A stretch of 64,000 nt of DNA from Kondoa malvinella (lineage: Eukaryota; Basidiomycota; Agaricostilbomycetes; Agaricostilbales; Kondoaceae), in assembly GCA_039545315.1 (NCBI GenBank), contig BCIM01000002.1, positions 27,369-91,368 on the forward strand, in the 5' to 3' direction. Shown piece after piece: positions 45,467 to 57,189 of this stretch. The first letter of the stretch is position 1, and the number at the start of each line of letters is the position of its first letter. The notes beneath the pieces are model-generated. The model saw only the letters and a list, made by a program, of their open reading frames with translations, was not told the origin of the DNA and did not search any database. A program made the position numbers and the translations under genes.

Positions 45467-46069
45467 CTAGGTCACCACATCTTTCACCCTGAGAGGTGAC
45501 ACCAGACCCTTCTTGTTCTGCAAGATGTCGTTTGTAGGCTTCATAACCGCGACAGTCCAGCTAGAATCATCGCTACAAAATTAGATTTCTTGACAAAAGA
45601 TCTTAGCTCACGGGACAACGATGAATGAAGCAACGGCTCCAGCAGTCTGTGAGCACGGTCAGCAAGAACTTCAGTGAGCTTCGAGCTTGTCGGCTCACCA
45701 GCCAGCGAAAGCGCCAATCGCTGCCACCAAGCGCAGAGGCGTACGAGCTGTATGCAAGTACGACAAGGCCAGCGAGAGGTGGCATGGTTGCTGCGCCTCT
45801 AAGATCTTCGGAAGCACAGATCAGACCAGCAATCCAGCAAGTGCAGGCGTTACTTACATCCAGCAGTGAAGACCTTCTGCTGGTCCTCACTTGCAAAAGA
45901 TGCGGTTTGCAAGATAGCAGGGAGAACGACTACGTTGTACGACAGCGTAAAGCCTATGCACTTCAGATGAAGGACATGAGAGATTGGCTTTCAATAAGCG
46001 AGGAAGAACCGCAACCATTCCAGCTGCTGCTAGGCCGACAGTAGCAAAAGTTCGCGCGTTGTCAGACAT
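45467..46069 (-). CDS. DUF1772-family (anthrone-oxygenase-like) small membrane protein
   Basis: The start at 46069 gives MSDNARTFATVGLAAAGMVA. After an intron comes CIGFTLSYNVVVLPAILQ and SEDQQKVFTAG, then ATMPPLAGLVVLAYSSYASA, TAGAVASFIVVP and AVMKPTNDILQNKKG. The pattern of four membrane segments and the MKPTND block are characteristic of DUF1772 proteins, some of which act in polyketide tailoring. No polyketide synthase is present here, so the function is open. The last exon and the stop near 45467 are uncertain, because a GTAAGT donor follows at once. Confidence 0.6.
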
Positions 46070-46945
46070 GGTTGCTTTGATAGAACAAGCAAGCGGTTGA
46101 TGAAGGAAGGACCAACTTGAAGAGCAAGCTTGAATTAACAAACCCCACCACGCTAAGAGCGCTCTTCTGTTTCTCCATTCTCATCCTGAAGAGCGTCAGC
46201 ATAGTTGAGATCACTCGTCAAACACACATCACACATCACATGTGATCACCATGCTTGTTGTCAAGAATCGCTTCATCTCGCTCTGTCGTAGCTCGCTGTG
46301 TGCCTCAGCTAAGTTGCAGACAGATCTCTTCGCTCGATCTGATTATGCGACCACTGCCAGTTGCCTGAGGTCCAACAGGAGCGCCGCAGTCAAAGCTGTG
46401 ACAAAACGAGGAAGTCGTGATTGCGCAAATGATTGCGCAAATGAAAGAGCAACAGGAAAGGAAGCTATTCCAGTACCACTTTCTGTTGCCGCAGGAGGAT
46501 AGACAGTAAAACGGCGCGAACGGGGGGAACGTCGTTCACCACAGGCGGCTGAAAATGAAGCAATGAGTGCACACAGAAAGGCCGCTACATTGTGTGGTGG
46601 AAGTGGACGCAACAAGTGTCAGACTGACTCGTCTCCAGATCTGCTACGACCCTACCTAATCCAGAAACGCCGAACGTATTGGAGATGTTCGCCTGTGAGG
46701 CTCAACCTGGTCCGCAAAGTCCAGATGGCAACAGTAGAGGGCATTGGATATCAGTAGGGAATGAAAGGATCAAGTTTAACCAGATCGGAGTGCATTTAGT
46801 ACCCAAAACATGACAATATATATCTACACAAATTCTTTCAACCCGTCCATCGGCCCTGTATTGATTACTGCTGATTACCCTACTGAACTTCCGTAGTAAA
46901 CGCGTGTCGAGACCTGTTAATGATGAGCGCTTTTGTAGAGACAAT
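46070..46945. other. Intergenic region, no gene recognised
   Basis: About 880 bp. Contains a short tandem ATTGCGCAAATG duplication near 46420-46443. Open frames present carry no known domain. Confidence 0.4.
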
Positions 46946-47688
46946 TCAGAAATCTACCTCTTTCGTAACCCAATCAAAGCCTTCAAGCAGGTTCTCGCCC
47001 GTTACCGCTGAGCACGCTTGAATCTTCCACGCATGTGATTTTATTTCATCGATACCTAATGCCTGTCAATTGAAAGAAATCTACAAATCAGATGACTCTA
47101 ACAGCAGAAGTCCATCACCGACCAGTTGTATTGCTCCACAGCTCAGAGCACCCTCCACATCGCTCTTATTCGCCAGAACGAGTAAACTAGCGCCCATCGA
47201 CCTCTTTTCCCCTTTATATCAGCTAACGGTCATATCGCAAAAGAAGAGGAGCTCACTTCCTCCTGCAACAGATCATGCAATTCTTTCGCACAGTCGCCCA
47301 TCCGCCGTTCATCTACGGCATCGACGACCCAGATCAAAGCATCGGTGCGTTCAAAGTACTTTTGCCAGTACGGTCGAAGTGTTTTCTGTCTGCCTATATC
47401 CCCTGCATTCCATGTCAGGCGTGAATATTTTAGGCAAGGAGATGGAAGTACAGATGTTGAGGTATAGCTGCCCTAGATTCTATTGAGTTCACGTAAAGAG
47501 GTACGTGAGGGATAGCTAACCCGCAATGAATGAGTGATTTGATGTTGAAACCCAATGTCGGCTGCACGATCGCAATGACTCGTCATTGCGCAATGCAAAG
47601 ACTGAGCAGAAGAGCGTACGGCTATCTTTGTAATATCTTTCCCGTTGATCCGCCGGAGTACATTAGTCTTTCCAGCATTATCCAACCC
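46946..47688 (-). CDS. Arl2-like (Alp41/Cin4) small GTPase, N-terminal exon not found
   Basis: Arf-like GTPase expected to act in tubulin folding. Seen in order: GLDNAGKTNVLRRINGKDIT (P-loop), SPTLGFNIKSL (switch I), LYLNIWDIGRQKTLRPYW (switch II), KYFERTDALIWVVDAVDERR, LLVLANKSDVEGAL (NKxD) and WKIQACSAVTGENLLEGFDW. Two points are unusual. The second Gly of the almost invariant DxGGQ motif reads Arg (DIGRQ). The usual ~20 residues before GLDNAGKT (KEKEMR-type segment with the initiator Met) could not be found upstream, although an ATGGGTCTCCT occurs about 90 bp away. It is either an unusual short first exon or a gene losing function. Confidence 0.65.
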
Positions 47689-48572
47689 TCTTTAGGCGCT
47701 AATAAGACAAGTACAGAATGGAAGAAGAGATAACAAGGCAAACAGCATAAGGAAAAGCATTTCTTAGGAGACCCATAACCGCTGGCAAGAACACAAGAGC
47801 AGCTCAGGCAATCACTGCACGCCTCAGACACGTTAAGCAGGCCAGATATCCGATGAATAATGGTTGTTGCGAACAACCATGTAACAACCATGTCGTTTAT
47901 CAAATCAAAACTTCGAGCCTGTCTCTGTGTGTCTTTGGTTTAGCCTGGTGATAGTTGGGTCGTGAGTTCTGCCTCGATGTCTGCATTATTATATGCTGAA
48001 GCGTTGCGGATTTTACAGGCTATGTTTCAACGGATAGGTCAGTGATGGAGTACTGGCTTTAGCGTGTGCTGATTCGCATGGCTTCTTTGTTGATAGACCG
48101 TTTCACACCTGGATTGTAAGCTGCCCGAATGACAGGCACATTACCGGCTGAGGATCAGGAGAAATATCTGGGTTTTGACGTTGCTTTTCATCACATTTGG
48201 TATATTTCTCCTCCTACCTGTGAGATGCATCTGGCTCATTGATCTTCAGTACAGTGCATTGCATATATTCACGCCTACTGGACCATCCAGTAGCGCTTTT
48301 TACGAACGAGCGGAAGTCAAGAGTCTAAGTTGCACTGCTCGTATTCTCGTCTACGAAGCACCTAGCGTAGCTCAGGTCGTACAGCACTACCATTGTATCA
48401 CATTCTTACTGCTCGCTTGTATTTTCCTCACTTTGTCGATAACCCGCACTTGCCCGAAACTGTGAGCTGAAATCAGGTGATTCAAAACACTTAGCTCTTT
48501 CTTGGCAGAGAACCACGACCCAACGTTCGCCTCGTATACCTCTGTCACTTTATATCATACCCAGACGTCCCA
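47689..48572. other. Region between the Arl2-like and NRAMP genes
   Basis: About 880 bp. It may contain the missing first exon of the Arl2-like gene and the NRAMP promoter. No further feature recognised. Confidence 0.35.
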
Positions 48573-50965
48573 ATGAGCCCAAAACTAAGCGGTGCACCAA
48601 AACCTCGTTCATCAATCAAATACAACACTTTCGTCCCACGTTCGCCAGAGATCCAACGCGCGACTAGTTTAGAGGAAGAGGATGATGAGATTCAAGTGAA
48701 AGCTAGTGGTGCTACTGCTTCTTCCAGTGCAGCCTCTGTGCTAAATACCGATTTACCTTCTGGTCGAGCAAGAGTTGCAAGTGGGACTGGGTTGAGTGGG
48801 TTGAGAGCTACAGGACGGAGGAAAGCTAATGGGATTGGTCTGGTCTTGAAGCGGCATGCGGCTTTCTTGGGTCCTGGTCTCGTTGCTGCGGTGGTGAGTT
48901 TCTTGCTGAAATCGATATATTGGGGCAAAGATCTGATGCTATGTCTCGTCATGTAGGCATATATCGGTGCGCTCTAGAAACGTCACTGCAATCTGCACTT
49001 GCTTGACTATCTGTCGCCGTACAGATCCTGGAAATTGGTCTACCGATCTTCGAGCAGGCGCAGATTATGGCTACTCGCATCTCTTTGTGATTCTCATGTC
49101 GGGCCTCTTCGCCATCTGCTTGCAAACACTTGCGACTCGATTGGGCGTTGTGAGCGGATTGGACTTGCCGCAACATTGCAGAAAAGCTTTGCACAATCGA
49201 CCAAAACATACGTTACTTTGGCGTTGGGGAGCGCTGTATCCTTTGTATGGGCTGTGCGAGAGTGAGTATTTAGTCAGAGGTTGGAATGCAGCTAAAGTAT
49301 ATCTAGTTGGAATCATCTTGACGGATTTGTCCGAGCTGCTGGGTTCTGCGATTGCTATCAACCTGTGAGTCTTTGTGAGTCGCGCGCATCGTGTCTGACA
49401 GTGTTTTAGACTGGTTCCGGCGATACCTCTTTACGCTGGCGTCCTTGTGAGCTGACTTTCCCAGCAGAGAAATGAGGAACTGATTAGCATGTAGCTCACT
49501 TCCCTTGACGTACTCATCATTCTGGCACTCTTCGCCAACTATCCTTCCTCAAATGCTTCCAAAAGCATGCGAATCTTTGAATTTACTATCGGAGCTTTAG
49601 TAGCTGTGGTGCTGGGCTGTAAGTATTCGCTCCGTTCAGCATCTTAGAGATCTGACGATTACGGACAGGCTTTATTGTTCTGCTCGTCAAGGTCAAGCCG
49701 CAATGGGGCGGCAACGATGGTGTCTTCAGAAATTACCTGCCTAATACTGGCTTCGTGCAGCCCGGTGGTCTTTATGTAGCGATCGGCATCATCGGCGCTA
49801 CAGGTAAATCGGACCAATTTGCGAGTATATCAGTTGACCAAAGAGATTTCCAGTGATGCCTCACGCTATTCTACTTGGGTCCCGAATTGCCACCGTCGAG
49901 CGCTATTCGGAAGAAACGCACAAAGAGATTGCAAATGGCGAATATGTCAAGGCAGAGTCAACAGCAGCAGCTAGACAGATCTCTTACTCTTTGCAAATGC
50001 CGCAACCAAAGACTTTCACTGTCGAGCCAGAGGAGGATGACGCTCTACCGAAGGCTATTCGACCTGCACCGACCGTCTCTTTCATCCGTTCGCATGTCAG
50101 ACATGCAGGTGTTGATATCGCCTTGAGCTTGATCTCGTTTGCTCTTGTTATCAAGTGAGTTTGCGCGACGTGTGCGGCGACGACAGATGCTAAATTTCGT
50201 TAGCTCGGCTATTCTGATCGTCTCTTCCGCTGCTTTCCACAATAATCAAGAGCCTGGTCTAGACACTGGAGATCTCTTCGATGCTCATGAGCTGATCAAA
50301 CGCCGGCTAGGTCAGTTGCTTGTAGCTTTGCTGATGCGGAAGCTGATTGGAGCGGTAAAACACCAGGTCCAGCTTTCGCTTTCCTCTTTGCCCTAGCTCT
50401 GCTTCTCTCTGGTCAACTGGCGAGTGTAACTGCTACTCTAGCGGGTCAAGTGGTATCGGAAGGCTTCTTGAATTGGACTATTGCACCTTGGAAGCGAAGA
50501 GTCGTCACGAGATTGATCAGCATCATCCCTTCGGTCGCTGTGGCCGTCAGTACCGGTCGAAGTGGTATTGACACTTTGCTGGTTGCATCGCAAGTCGGGT
50601 TGTCGATTATCTTACCTTTCGTTATTGCGCCGTACGTACAATTGCACGGAATGTATTGTGCTGATCAGTTACACAGGCTGCTAATTTTCACATCGTCAAT
50701 CGCAATCATGTCGATCCGAGACTACAGGATACCGACAACAGCTTCAGAGATCGATGCGCCTGCCAGTACCGAATTGAGCAGGAAGCAGAAGCTTAGGGCT
50801 GCTCTGCAGCTCATCAATCCTTTCCACAAACGTCGACACTCCAGCAACGAATTTGTCACCTTTGCAAACCAGCCCAGTGTGATTTTGATAGGCAGCATCA
50901 TCTGGATCCTCATTGTTGCTGCCAATGTTTATGCTTTCGTACAGCTTGGAATAGGCGGAGGGTAA
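48573..50965 (+). CDS. NRAMP-family divalent metal transporter (Smf-like)
   Basis: Proton-coupled Mn/Fe/Cu-type importer. A disordered N-terminus is followed by AFLGPGLVAAV, then AYIDPGNWSTDLRAGADYGY, the NRAMP helix-1 metal site (DPGN). Further segments are LFVILMSGLFAICLQTLATR, LGVVSGLDLPQHCR, IILTDLSELLGSAIAINL, GATVMPHAILLGSR (helix 6, MPH metal site), FLFALALLLSGQLASVTATL and SIIPSVAVAVSTG. At least nine exons are required. The exon AYI-D (48957-48966) is only 10 nt, between introns ending ATGTAG and starting GTGCGC. No damage to key residues was seen. The gene converges with GWT1, with 42 bp between stops. Confidence 0.88.
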
Positions 50966-51007
50966 AGTCTAGACAGCATGGACGATCATTGATGTACTAT
51001 AGCAAAT

Positions 51008-52783
51008 TCATTTTGTGTGGTAATAGATTTGCAACCGCGCTTTTTGTGCCCAGATTGTCAGGATCAGCAGCGCGAGAGGATCGGATGCTGTCATTGTCGG
51101 TAATGTGAGGCTGACTAGACCTGTCAGAAGGTTCGCCTGGAAATCGTTAGTCTCAGTCCATTCACAGAATGAGGCACTCACTATAAGGAAGACGATCAAG
51201 CTATGCCTGTTGATGGCTGAAAAGGTCTTCGGCACGCTCAGATCCTTCTGTGCGGTCTGCGCTATCAGATTGAACCCAAGCAGGAAAGTGGTATTGAAGC
51301 TGGCGGCCCAAACAATGTATGGCAAATTCGCCTACGAAACTCGCCTACAAATAGAGTCAGATCAAAAACGGTCGGTAAAGAGAGACGAACCATCTGACTT
51401 GAAACCTCAAGGTTGAACACCCATCGGTGCCTACATAACGCATAGCCAATCCACCAAGCGCAAATCATGCTTGCCAGCAGAGTCAAAGTCTTGCCTGTAT
51501 TCGATGGACCCAAGTCTGACTTTCGACGCTTCTCCGATGGTCTATAGGCGTAGTATGGATCGGGTGGAAGCACGACAAGATCGGTGTCAATACCGATGAG
51601 ATAGATTGAAAGGTGGCCTGTGTCAATATTAGCGATGAGCATGGAAGAGCAAGCCCAAGCTGACCAAGAAGAGAAGCGATTCCCTCTTCGTTGCTGAAAT
51701 CCAATCCAGCCGCGGAGCATGCATCACCCAATGCTGCATGGAACGTGACAAAGCAAGCTGTTGGACTGTATAGATCCTTAAGCCCGAAGTCTAGCGTTGA
51801 TGGATCTGCGTACCGCCTCCTATTATCAAAGCCATTGTAGTGAAAGGAATGTATTTCTTTAGACTTTGTAGCACGTTCCCGAACAGCGGCAAGATTGCAA
51901 GAGTGATGAAGAAGTTCCAGTGCACGCCATATTCTGTTACATGTTCCTAAGAAGGGATTCAGTATGCTGGCCAGTTCAGAACAGACAGACCTACCGGATA
52001 GTCAACACCTTTCACCATGACAAGCCTTACAAGACCCAGAGCCAGCACCGTCGAAATACTCTTGACTGCTGTTGCCAAGCGAAACCGTAATGGAGGTTGC
52101 CATTCGCTTCGCGGATTGGGTAGAGCTTGAACCAAGCCAAGCGTGAAGACGAAAGATCCGACGCCCAGGTCCATCTGTCAAAACTCAACTCAACTCAAAA
52201 CCCTTGAGAGGTTGTTGTTGATCGGGCTGCAGACTGAAAATGCTAGTCCCCCAAGTTTCACATTTACCGAAACTTCTCGGAAATGCTGGAAGTCGATCGC
52301 AAGGATGCAGATGACGGTCATGAGCATCATCTGACTCCTGTAGACTGTGACCGCAGGCTGATAGAAGGGTTTCTTGCCAAGCTGCTGAACTTCCTGAGAC
52401 AAGAACGAATCTGTTTGGCGATGTGACCGCGTTGGTGTACCTGGCGCGGCAGCAGGCTTTTTCCTGGCAGTAGAGAAGCAGCGCAACCGCCGAGAGGAAG
52501 GCATTGAACAAGAGGGCATAATTCGAGAATATGGTGAGAGCCAGCAATAACGACAGAACCAGCACTATGAATCCGCAGACAGGCGAGGCTCGGAAGTGAG
52601 AATAGGTCTGGAGGCGCGTCCACAAGGCATAGCTTGATTATACGGCTTTGGACAGATGCAAGGGTTGCTTCGAAAGAACGGGCGCACCAGCGCAGTGAAG
52701 CAGACGAGATTGATCCGAGCAACTGTGTCTCCAGTATTGTCACTGACGAAGGCAATCTTGGCTTCCTTATACTCTGCTGTCAT
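51008..52783 (-). CDS. GWT1: GPI-anchor inositol acyltransferase (Gwt1/PIG-W)
   Basis: ER membrane enzyme that acylates inositol of GlcN-PI in GPI-anchor synthesis. The start at 52783 gives MTAEYKEAKIAFVSDNTGDT and RINLVCFTALV. Later exons contain the family hallmark KPFYQPAVTVYRSQMMLMTV, ICILAIDFPAFPRSFGKCET with WGTS, then DLGVGSFVFTLGLVQALP, VKSISTVLALGLVRLVMVKG, a C-terminal multi-helix region with LTLLASMICAWWIGYAL and TFSAINRHSLIVFLI, and an end near YYHTK. About ten introns are implied and not all were fixed. The enzyme is a known antifungal target in other fungi. Confidence 0.85.
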
Positions 52784-52855
52784 GACATGGTTCGGGTCAA
52801 GAGAGAAAGTTTCGTCAATGATCTTGACTTGTGAGATCACAATGTCCGCTGCCGC

Positions 52856-54031
52856 CTATTCGCATTCGCGGTAACCATGACACCTCTTCTCCTGTTGAGA
52901 CCAGTCTTCGGCTTGATCTTTCCCAAAAGTAAACGCCTGACTATAGAGCAAGTCCCAGAAGTAATGCCGGACCATGCCACATTCCGATATCAGCAAATTG
53001 ACATTTCTACCAGTTGGAGGATCTCGAAGACTTATCTCGGCGTAGCGAAATAAAGCAGGCATTGGGGTATGTAGCATTGTGGTTCTAACATCTGTGCCGA
53101 AGGGTTTCCTGATGGCTTCACCACTGTAGGTCGTGGGTTTCCGGACAAGATGTACAGTTGCGCCTCCACCAAGAGCATATGCAGCTACAGGGATCATCAT
53201 CATCATAGATCATCACTCAGATATGATTAGCTCGAATTCCACTAACCCATAAAAAAGGCCACCAGACCACTAATAACAGTAAGTTCAGTTTGGCCAGCCA
53301 GATGAGTGCTCGGCATGATCACGTGGTCAGGATCTTTGTGATCATACATGTTTGGAAACACAGGCAGTTCCTTCGAGGGTTCAGCAGGCAGATGGTCGCT
53401 GGTGCCCAAGAGTTTGATTGCATGGACCCGCTGCTGGGCATCGATCTGGTGATGAAGATGCATCTGTTCGGATGCGGCGAACTTCGAGAGTTGGGCATGA
53501 AGGAACTGTACACGTTCGCTCCTGAGGTTCTGGCATTGCTTATCGTGCAGATCATCATGTTGCGAATGGAGCGCCTTCCAATGATCGCGTTCTTGTGCGG
53601 ATTGACTGCCAGCTGGGGCTCTGGACAGGATTCAGACATTCGGTTCGGAACGAGACATCTGCCCATTGTTTTTCCGTGATGTTGAGCTGTGGACAGTGTT
53701 GTTTAAACCATAAGAAGCTTCGCCGTGCTTCTTTCTCGGCAGGAATAGATGTATGGTATTTGTCTGGATCAGCCGCTGAATGTCTTTCCTTCGAAAGCAT
53801 GTCTGTTCCGCCAAGACCCTTGGATGGCAACTTCGGATGTTGGATGGCAACCAAAGGATGACAGCCTTGATGCGTATGCTGAGCGGATGCAGACATAAAC
53901 GTTATTTGTGCTAAAAGGGAGTAAGCTCGCGACGAGTGAGAAGTCGATGAAGAGCTCGAAAAGCTTACGTCGTGCTTGTTCACCTCGCCATGGGTAGGAT
54001 AACGGCTGTAATACAATTGAGGGTTAGTCAT
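52856..54031 (-). CDS. Unknown protein with coiled-coil region and one membrane segment
   Basis: The start at 54031 (MTNPQLYYSRYPTHGEVNKH) is likely. Middle exons are uncertain, because coding-like stretches lie in different frames (KERHSAADPDKYHTSIPAEK; AGSQSAQERDHWKALHSQHD, LRSERVQFLHAQLSKFAASE). The latter is a Gln/His-rich helical region leading to ELPVFPNMYDHKDPDHV, a hydrophobic segment (LTVISGLVAFFMG plus AAYALGGGATVHL) and a final exon with DPPTGRNVNLLISECGMVRH. I do not recognise the family. A mitochondrial or ER membrane location is possible from the single helix. It lies 72 bp upstream of GWT1 on the same strand. Confidence 0.5.
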
Positions 54032-54378
54032 GTTTCTTGTTGAGTCTTGTGCTTGGCTGCAGAGATTTGTTGATGCGTTGTTTCAAATGCTTCGATTGGT
54101 TGGTAGATCGGGACAGTGCTTGCGAAAAGGACAGAAGGTCAGTCTACAAGGAGCACAAAGGGAGTTGATGGCCATGCACATCATGGGAAGACAAGACTCA
54201 GAGTTGCGCAGATGAGGATCGCAAGACATCAGACAGGGCGCTGTCTTTGAACAGGTGAAGAAGACAAGAGAAAGACTGAAAGATTACGATGGTCAGCGCA
54301 GCTTTGCCCGAAAACCAGACAGTACAATGACCAATAAAAAGCGGCAGGTTTGAGCATGATCTTAAAAAGAGAATAAAG
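54032..54378. other. Spacer between two minus-strand unknown genes
   Basis: 347 bp. Promoter and 3' UTR space with no other feature seen. Confidence 0.4.
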
Positions 54379-55708
54379 CTAATGAAATTCTTCGTCATTA
54401 CCCAATTCTGAAGAGGTGCGGTTGATGTCATCAGAAGGAGTGTCGTCTATTCTTGCTGCGAGGGTTGACATCTGGAGAGGTGGCTGGAAAAAGCTGAATT
54501 CGAGGAGTGGTTTGTGGTGATGGCAGAATGGCCAGGGACCAATATCTGTCAGCGGCGTCAGACGATCTTCACCAACATCCATCAGGCTTATCCAAAAGTA
54601 GACGCTTGCGTACAATTCGAGCCCTTGCGAACATTCATCTCTGGCTCAGTCTGAACAGCCACTGATCGAGTAGGCACATCATCCGACTGAGCTCCAGCAT
54701 GCACGAGGCATTTGGTCGGCGCAATCAAAGTCGGTCGCTTGCTCGGACTCTCATCTGCCATTGCGAGCATCCCCATCGATGTGTCCGCAGTATAACCTTC
54801 ATCGACCGTTGAAACATCAGACCAGCTGGCATAGGCTCGAACTTGCGTCTGATCGCTTTGTATCGGGCAGCACTGCTTGGTGAAGTGATCTGTATGTTGG
54901 CGAGCTGATCTAGATCCCTTCGAGTAAAGATGTTGCCCTGTTTCGAAGGACTTGGCGAAGCGAGGGTTTTCTGATGTGCTTGGTCCGTTGTTTGCAATGG
55001 GAATGGGAATGGGAATGGGAATGGGAAGCCACTTTGAACAAGGTCGATTGCATGCTGTGACTTAGGCGAAATACTTGTGCAATACGATTGATAGCGAGTC
55101 GAGATGGTTTCTGTCCATTTGGAAATCAAAGGCGGGCGAGACTGATGAGGCTCAACATCCTGCGGAGTAGAGATCAAAGGTGAAGAGGCATTGCAATCAA
55201 CACAACCATCTGACAAAAGCTGCTCATCTTCAATACTGAATGCTACACTTGGCTTGTGTTTGAGCTTTTTAGTGAAATAGAAAGGTGCTAGGGTTGCTCG
55301 TTGACCTTGGATCAGCTTATACGGCGTACCAGGAGAGGGAGTAGGAGAGCGTCCGCGCTCTTCATCAAGCTGCTCGATTGTTTTGACTGTTTCGGTGGTG
55401 CGTGACCTGGTCAAACGCACACGCAACGAGCTGCTCTCCTGATGCAACGAGGTTGGCAAGAATGACTTCTTGGCTGATGTCGAAGGCGCAGACAAAGGCG
55501 CATCTGAAGCTAATGCATGAAAGCGAGGCGAAGGCGGCAACTTCAGAAACAGCTGAGACCTGCGCTCTTTTATATCCTGAGATGATGAGAGGCTGCTGTA
55601 GGAGGATTTCTTCTTGAGCTTGGTTGTGAGCGAACTCAATTTGCCAAATGAGCCAAAGGTAGCCGATTTGGGTGAGGCAGCTGGTGAGCCCTGTTTCGAT
55701 CGAGGCAT
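54379..55708 (-). CDS. Large disordered Ser/Pro-rich protein, function unknown
   Basis: The first exon starts at 55708 (MPRSKQGSPAASPKSATFGS) and is open for about 325 codons. It is rich in Ser, Pro, Lys and Thr, with many SP/TP sites suggesting phosphorylation. It includes FGSFGKLSSLTTKLKKK and an FP dipeptide run encoded by a hexanucleotide repeat. The downstream part continues in another frame (DEGYTADTSMGMLAMADESP, VAVQTEPEMNV) and ends with DDTPSDDINRTSSELGNDEE, so at least two introns near 54800 and 54600 are inferred. No domain recognised. Confidence 0.55.
54996..55026. repeat. Hexanucleotide (GGGAAT)n repeat inside a coding exon
   Basis: About five units. On the minus strand they encode alternating Phe-Pro. 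The unit length is a multiple of three, so length changes would keep the frame. Confidence 0.9.
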
Positions 55709-56408
55709 GAAATGTGTAGGTCGCTGTTCGCTGCCAACCTCATCTGCTCCAAAGTCTGGTATCGCGCAGATGTGAACCTAGGCCTTTCGAGAGGGAATGT
55801 GCATGACTGTTTCAAAAGAACAAAGGTTTGCAAATGTGTCCCCAATGTCGCGAGTCGACGCGGATCTGTCGAAGCGGCATAGAGCATAGCTGGTCATCCC
55901 AGCTGCTTGAGCAGAGCACAAGGTGATACAGACCGTCATGGAAAAGGCTACATCGCTGACAAAGGCAGCTCGAGTTCTGCAGCTCTGCCAGTGCAAGGCA
56001 ACTCAAGCCTGTTGCTCCCTCCATGCTCACTCCGTAGTACACCTAAGCAAACTACGCAGGCTTGCTCCTTATCCGATGCAAAACACTTCTTCCCAAATTC
56101 TTCAGCTGAAGGTCTGATCACTTCCTCTTGCCTGCAAGCTAGATCGCAGCTTTCGCTAAGATCAATAAGTTTGTGCGTCCTCTGCACCTGAACTCGTACG
56201 ATACCACTCGCGGTAAATGATGATGCCCATGAGGACATTGCATTCGTGCATCCCGATTGCATCTTCTGCCAAGCGACGAGTAGACAAAGCGACATGAACC
56301 CGACCTGCATGCTCTTACACAAGCGACTGCATGAGGGTCCAACAGAAAAAGATAGTAGATAGAAAGCTTGAGGTGCGGTGCGATGCTTTTTGAACCAATA
56401 CATCCAAC
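55709..56408. promoter_or_regulatory. Divergent region between the Ser/Pro-rich gene and CSL4
   Basis: 700 bp between divergent starts. A minus-strand open frame spanning much of it encodes Cys/Ser-rich sequence without a known domain and is probably chance. Confidence 0.35.
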
Positions 56409-57073
56409 ATGACGACAACACCCGTTTTACCAGGACAGCCGCTGAGCGATACTTCCGGCACGACTTACAAAGCAGGCAAAGGCACATTCGAGAGAGGCCA
56501 TGGTCAAATCTTTTCTTCGCTTGCAGGAGTTTTGCAGCGCGATGGAGGAGTGAGGGCTTCGCTGGACAAAGCAGCGAGATTTGGCTGAGCTTGTCGGACA
56601 GATCTTATCGGTCAAAGGGCATTCAGAATCGACGTCTGTAGTGCCGCAAGAAGGGTCGACTGTCGTTGGCACGGTGCCAAAGATTAGCAAGACTCAAGCG
56701 ACGCTGTTGATTCAGACAAGTGATGGCAAGCTGGTCAATGGAGAGTTCCAGGGCTTGATAAGAAGTCAGGATGTGAGGCAGACGGAACAAGATAAAGTCC
56801 AAATCTACAATTGCTTCAAACCTCGAGATGTCGTGCGAGCAGCCGTCGTACGTTCCCTTTCCTTCACAATTCACACGATGCAAGCTGATCCCAGTGCAGA
56901 TCTCCCTGGGAGACGCTCGCAGCTACTACCTATCAACAGCAGCCAATGATCTCGGCGTCGTCTTTGCAGTATCGAGTGACGGAGAGCAACTCAAGCCAGT
57001 ATCTTGGGAAGCGATGCGGACAGAGGGAGGACTGGAAGAGCCGCGTAAAGTCGCTGGACCAAGCAAGAGTTAG
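56409..57073 (+). CDS. CSL4: Exosome cap subunit Csl4 (EXOSC1)
   Basis: S1-domain subunit of the RNA exosome cap. The N-terminus [18 protein letters not shown] and [20 protein letters not shown] carries the typical GQ-L and GKGT motifs. The S1-containing core [28 protein letters not shown] and [20 protein letters not shown] follows, with [20 protein letters not shown] and [15 protein letters not shown]. The last exon is 56900-57073 after an intron at 56848-56899. The first intron is ambiguous: the frame requires skipping about 22-43 nt around 56530-56575, and the 43-nt version (GTTTTG donor) fits the local intron size best. Confidence 0.85.
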
Positions 57074-57189
57074 GATGGCCGAGTCAATCTGAAGCTATTG
57101 CTCGGCCCTGCTTCAACGGTTCCTTCGCGCTCCAGTTGCTTCATGAAGGCGACCAGCTCATCGACTGTCCGACCCGTACGGCGAGCCAT
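57070..57189 (-). pseudogene. 3' remnant of a small gene cut by repeat R
   Basis: The minus strand encodes about 39 residues with a coding look (RRTGRTVDELVAFMKQLERE, then EGTVEAGPSNSFRL). Its upstream end coincides with the start of repeat copy 3 at 57190, and its stop overlaps the CSL4 stop by a few bases. Probably the C-terminus of a gene whose 5' part was displaced by the repeat. Could also be a complete micro-protein starting at 57189. Confidence 0.4.
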
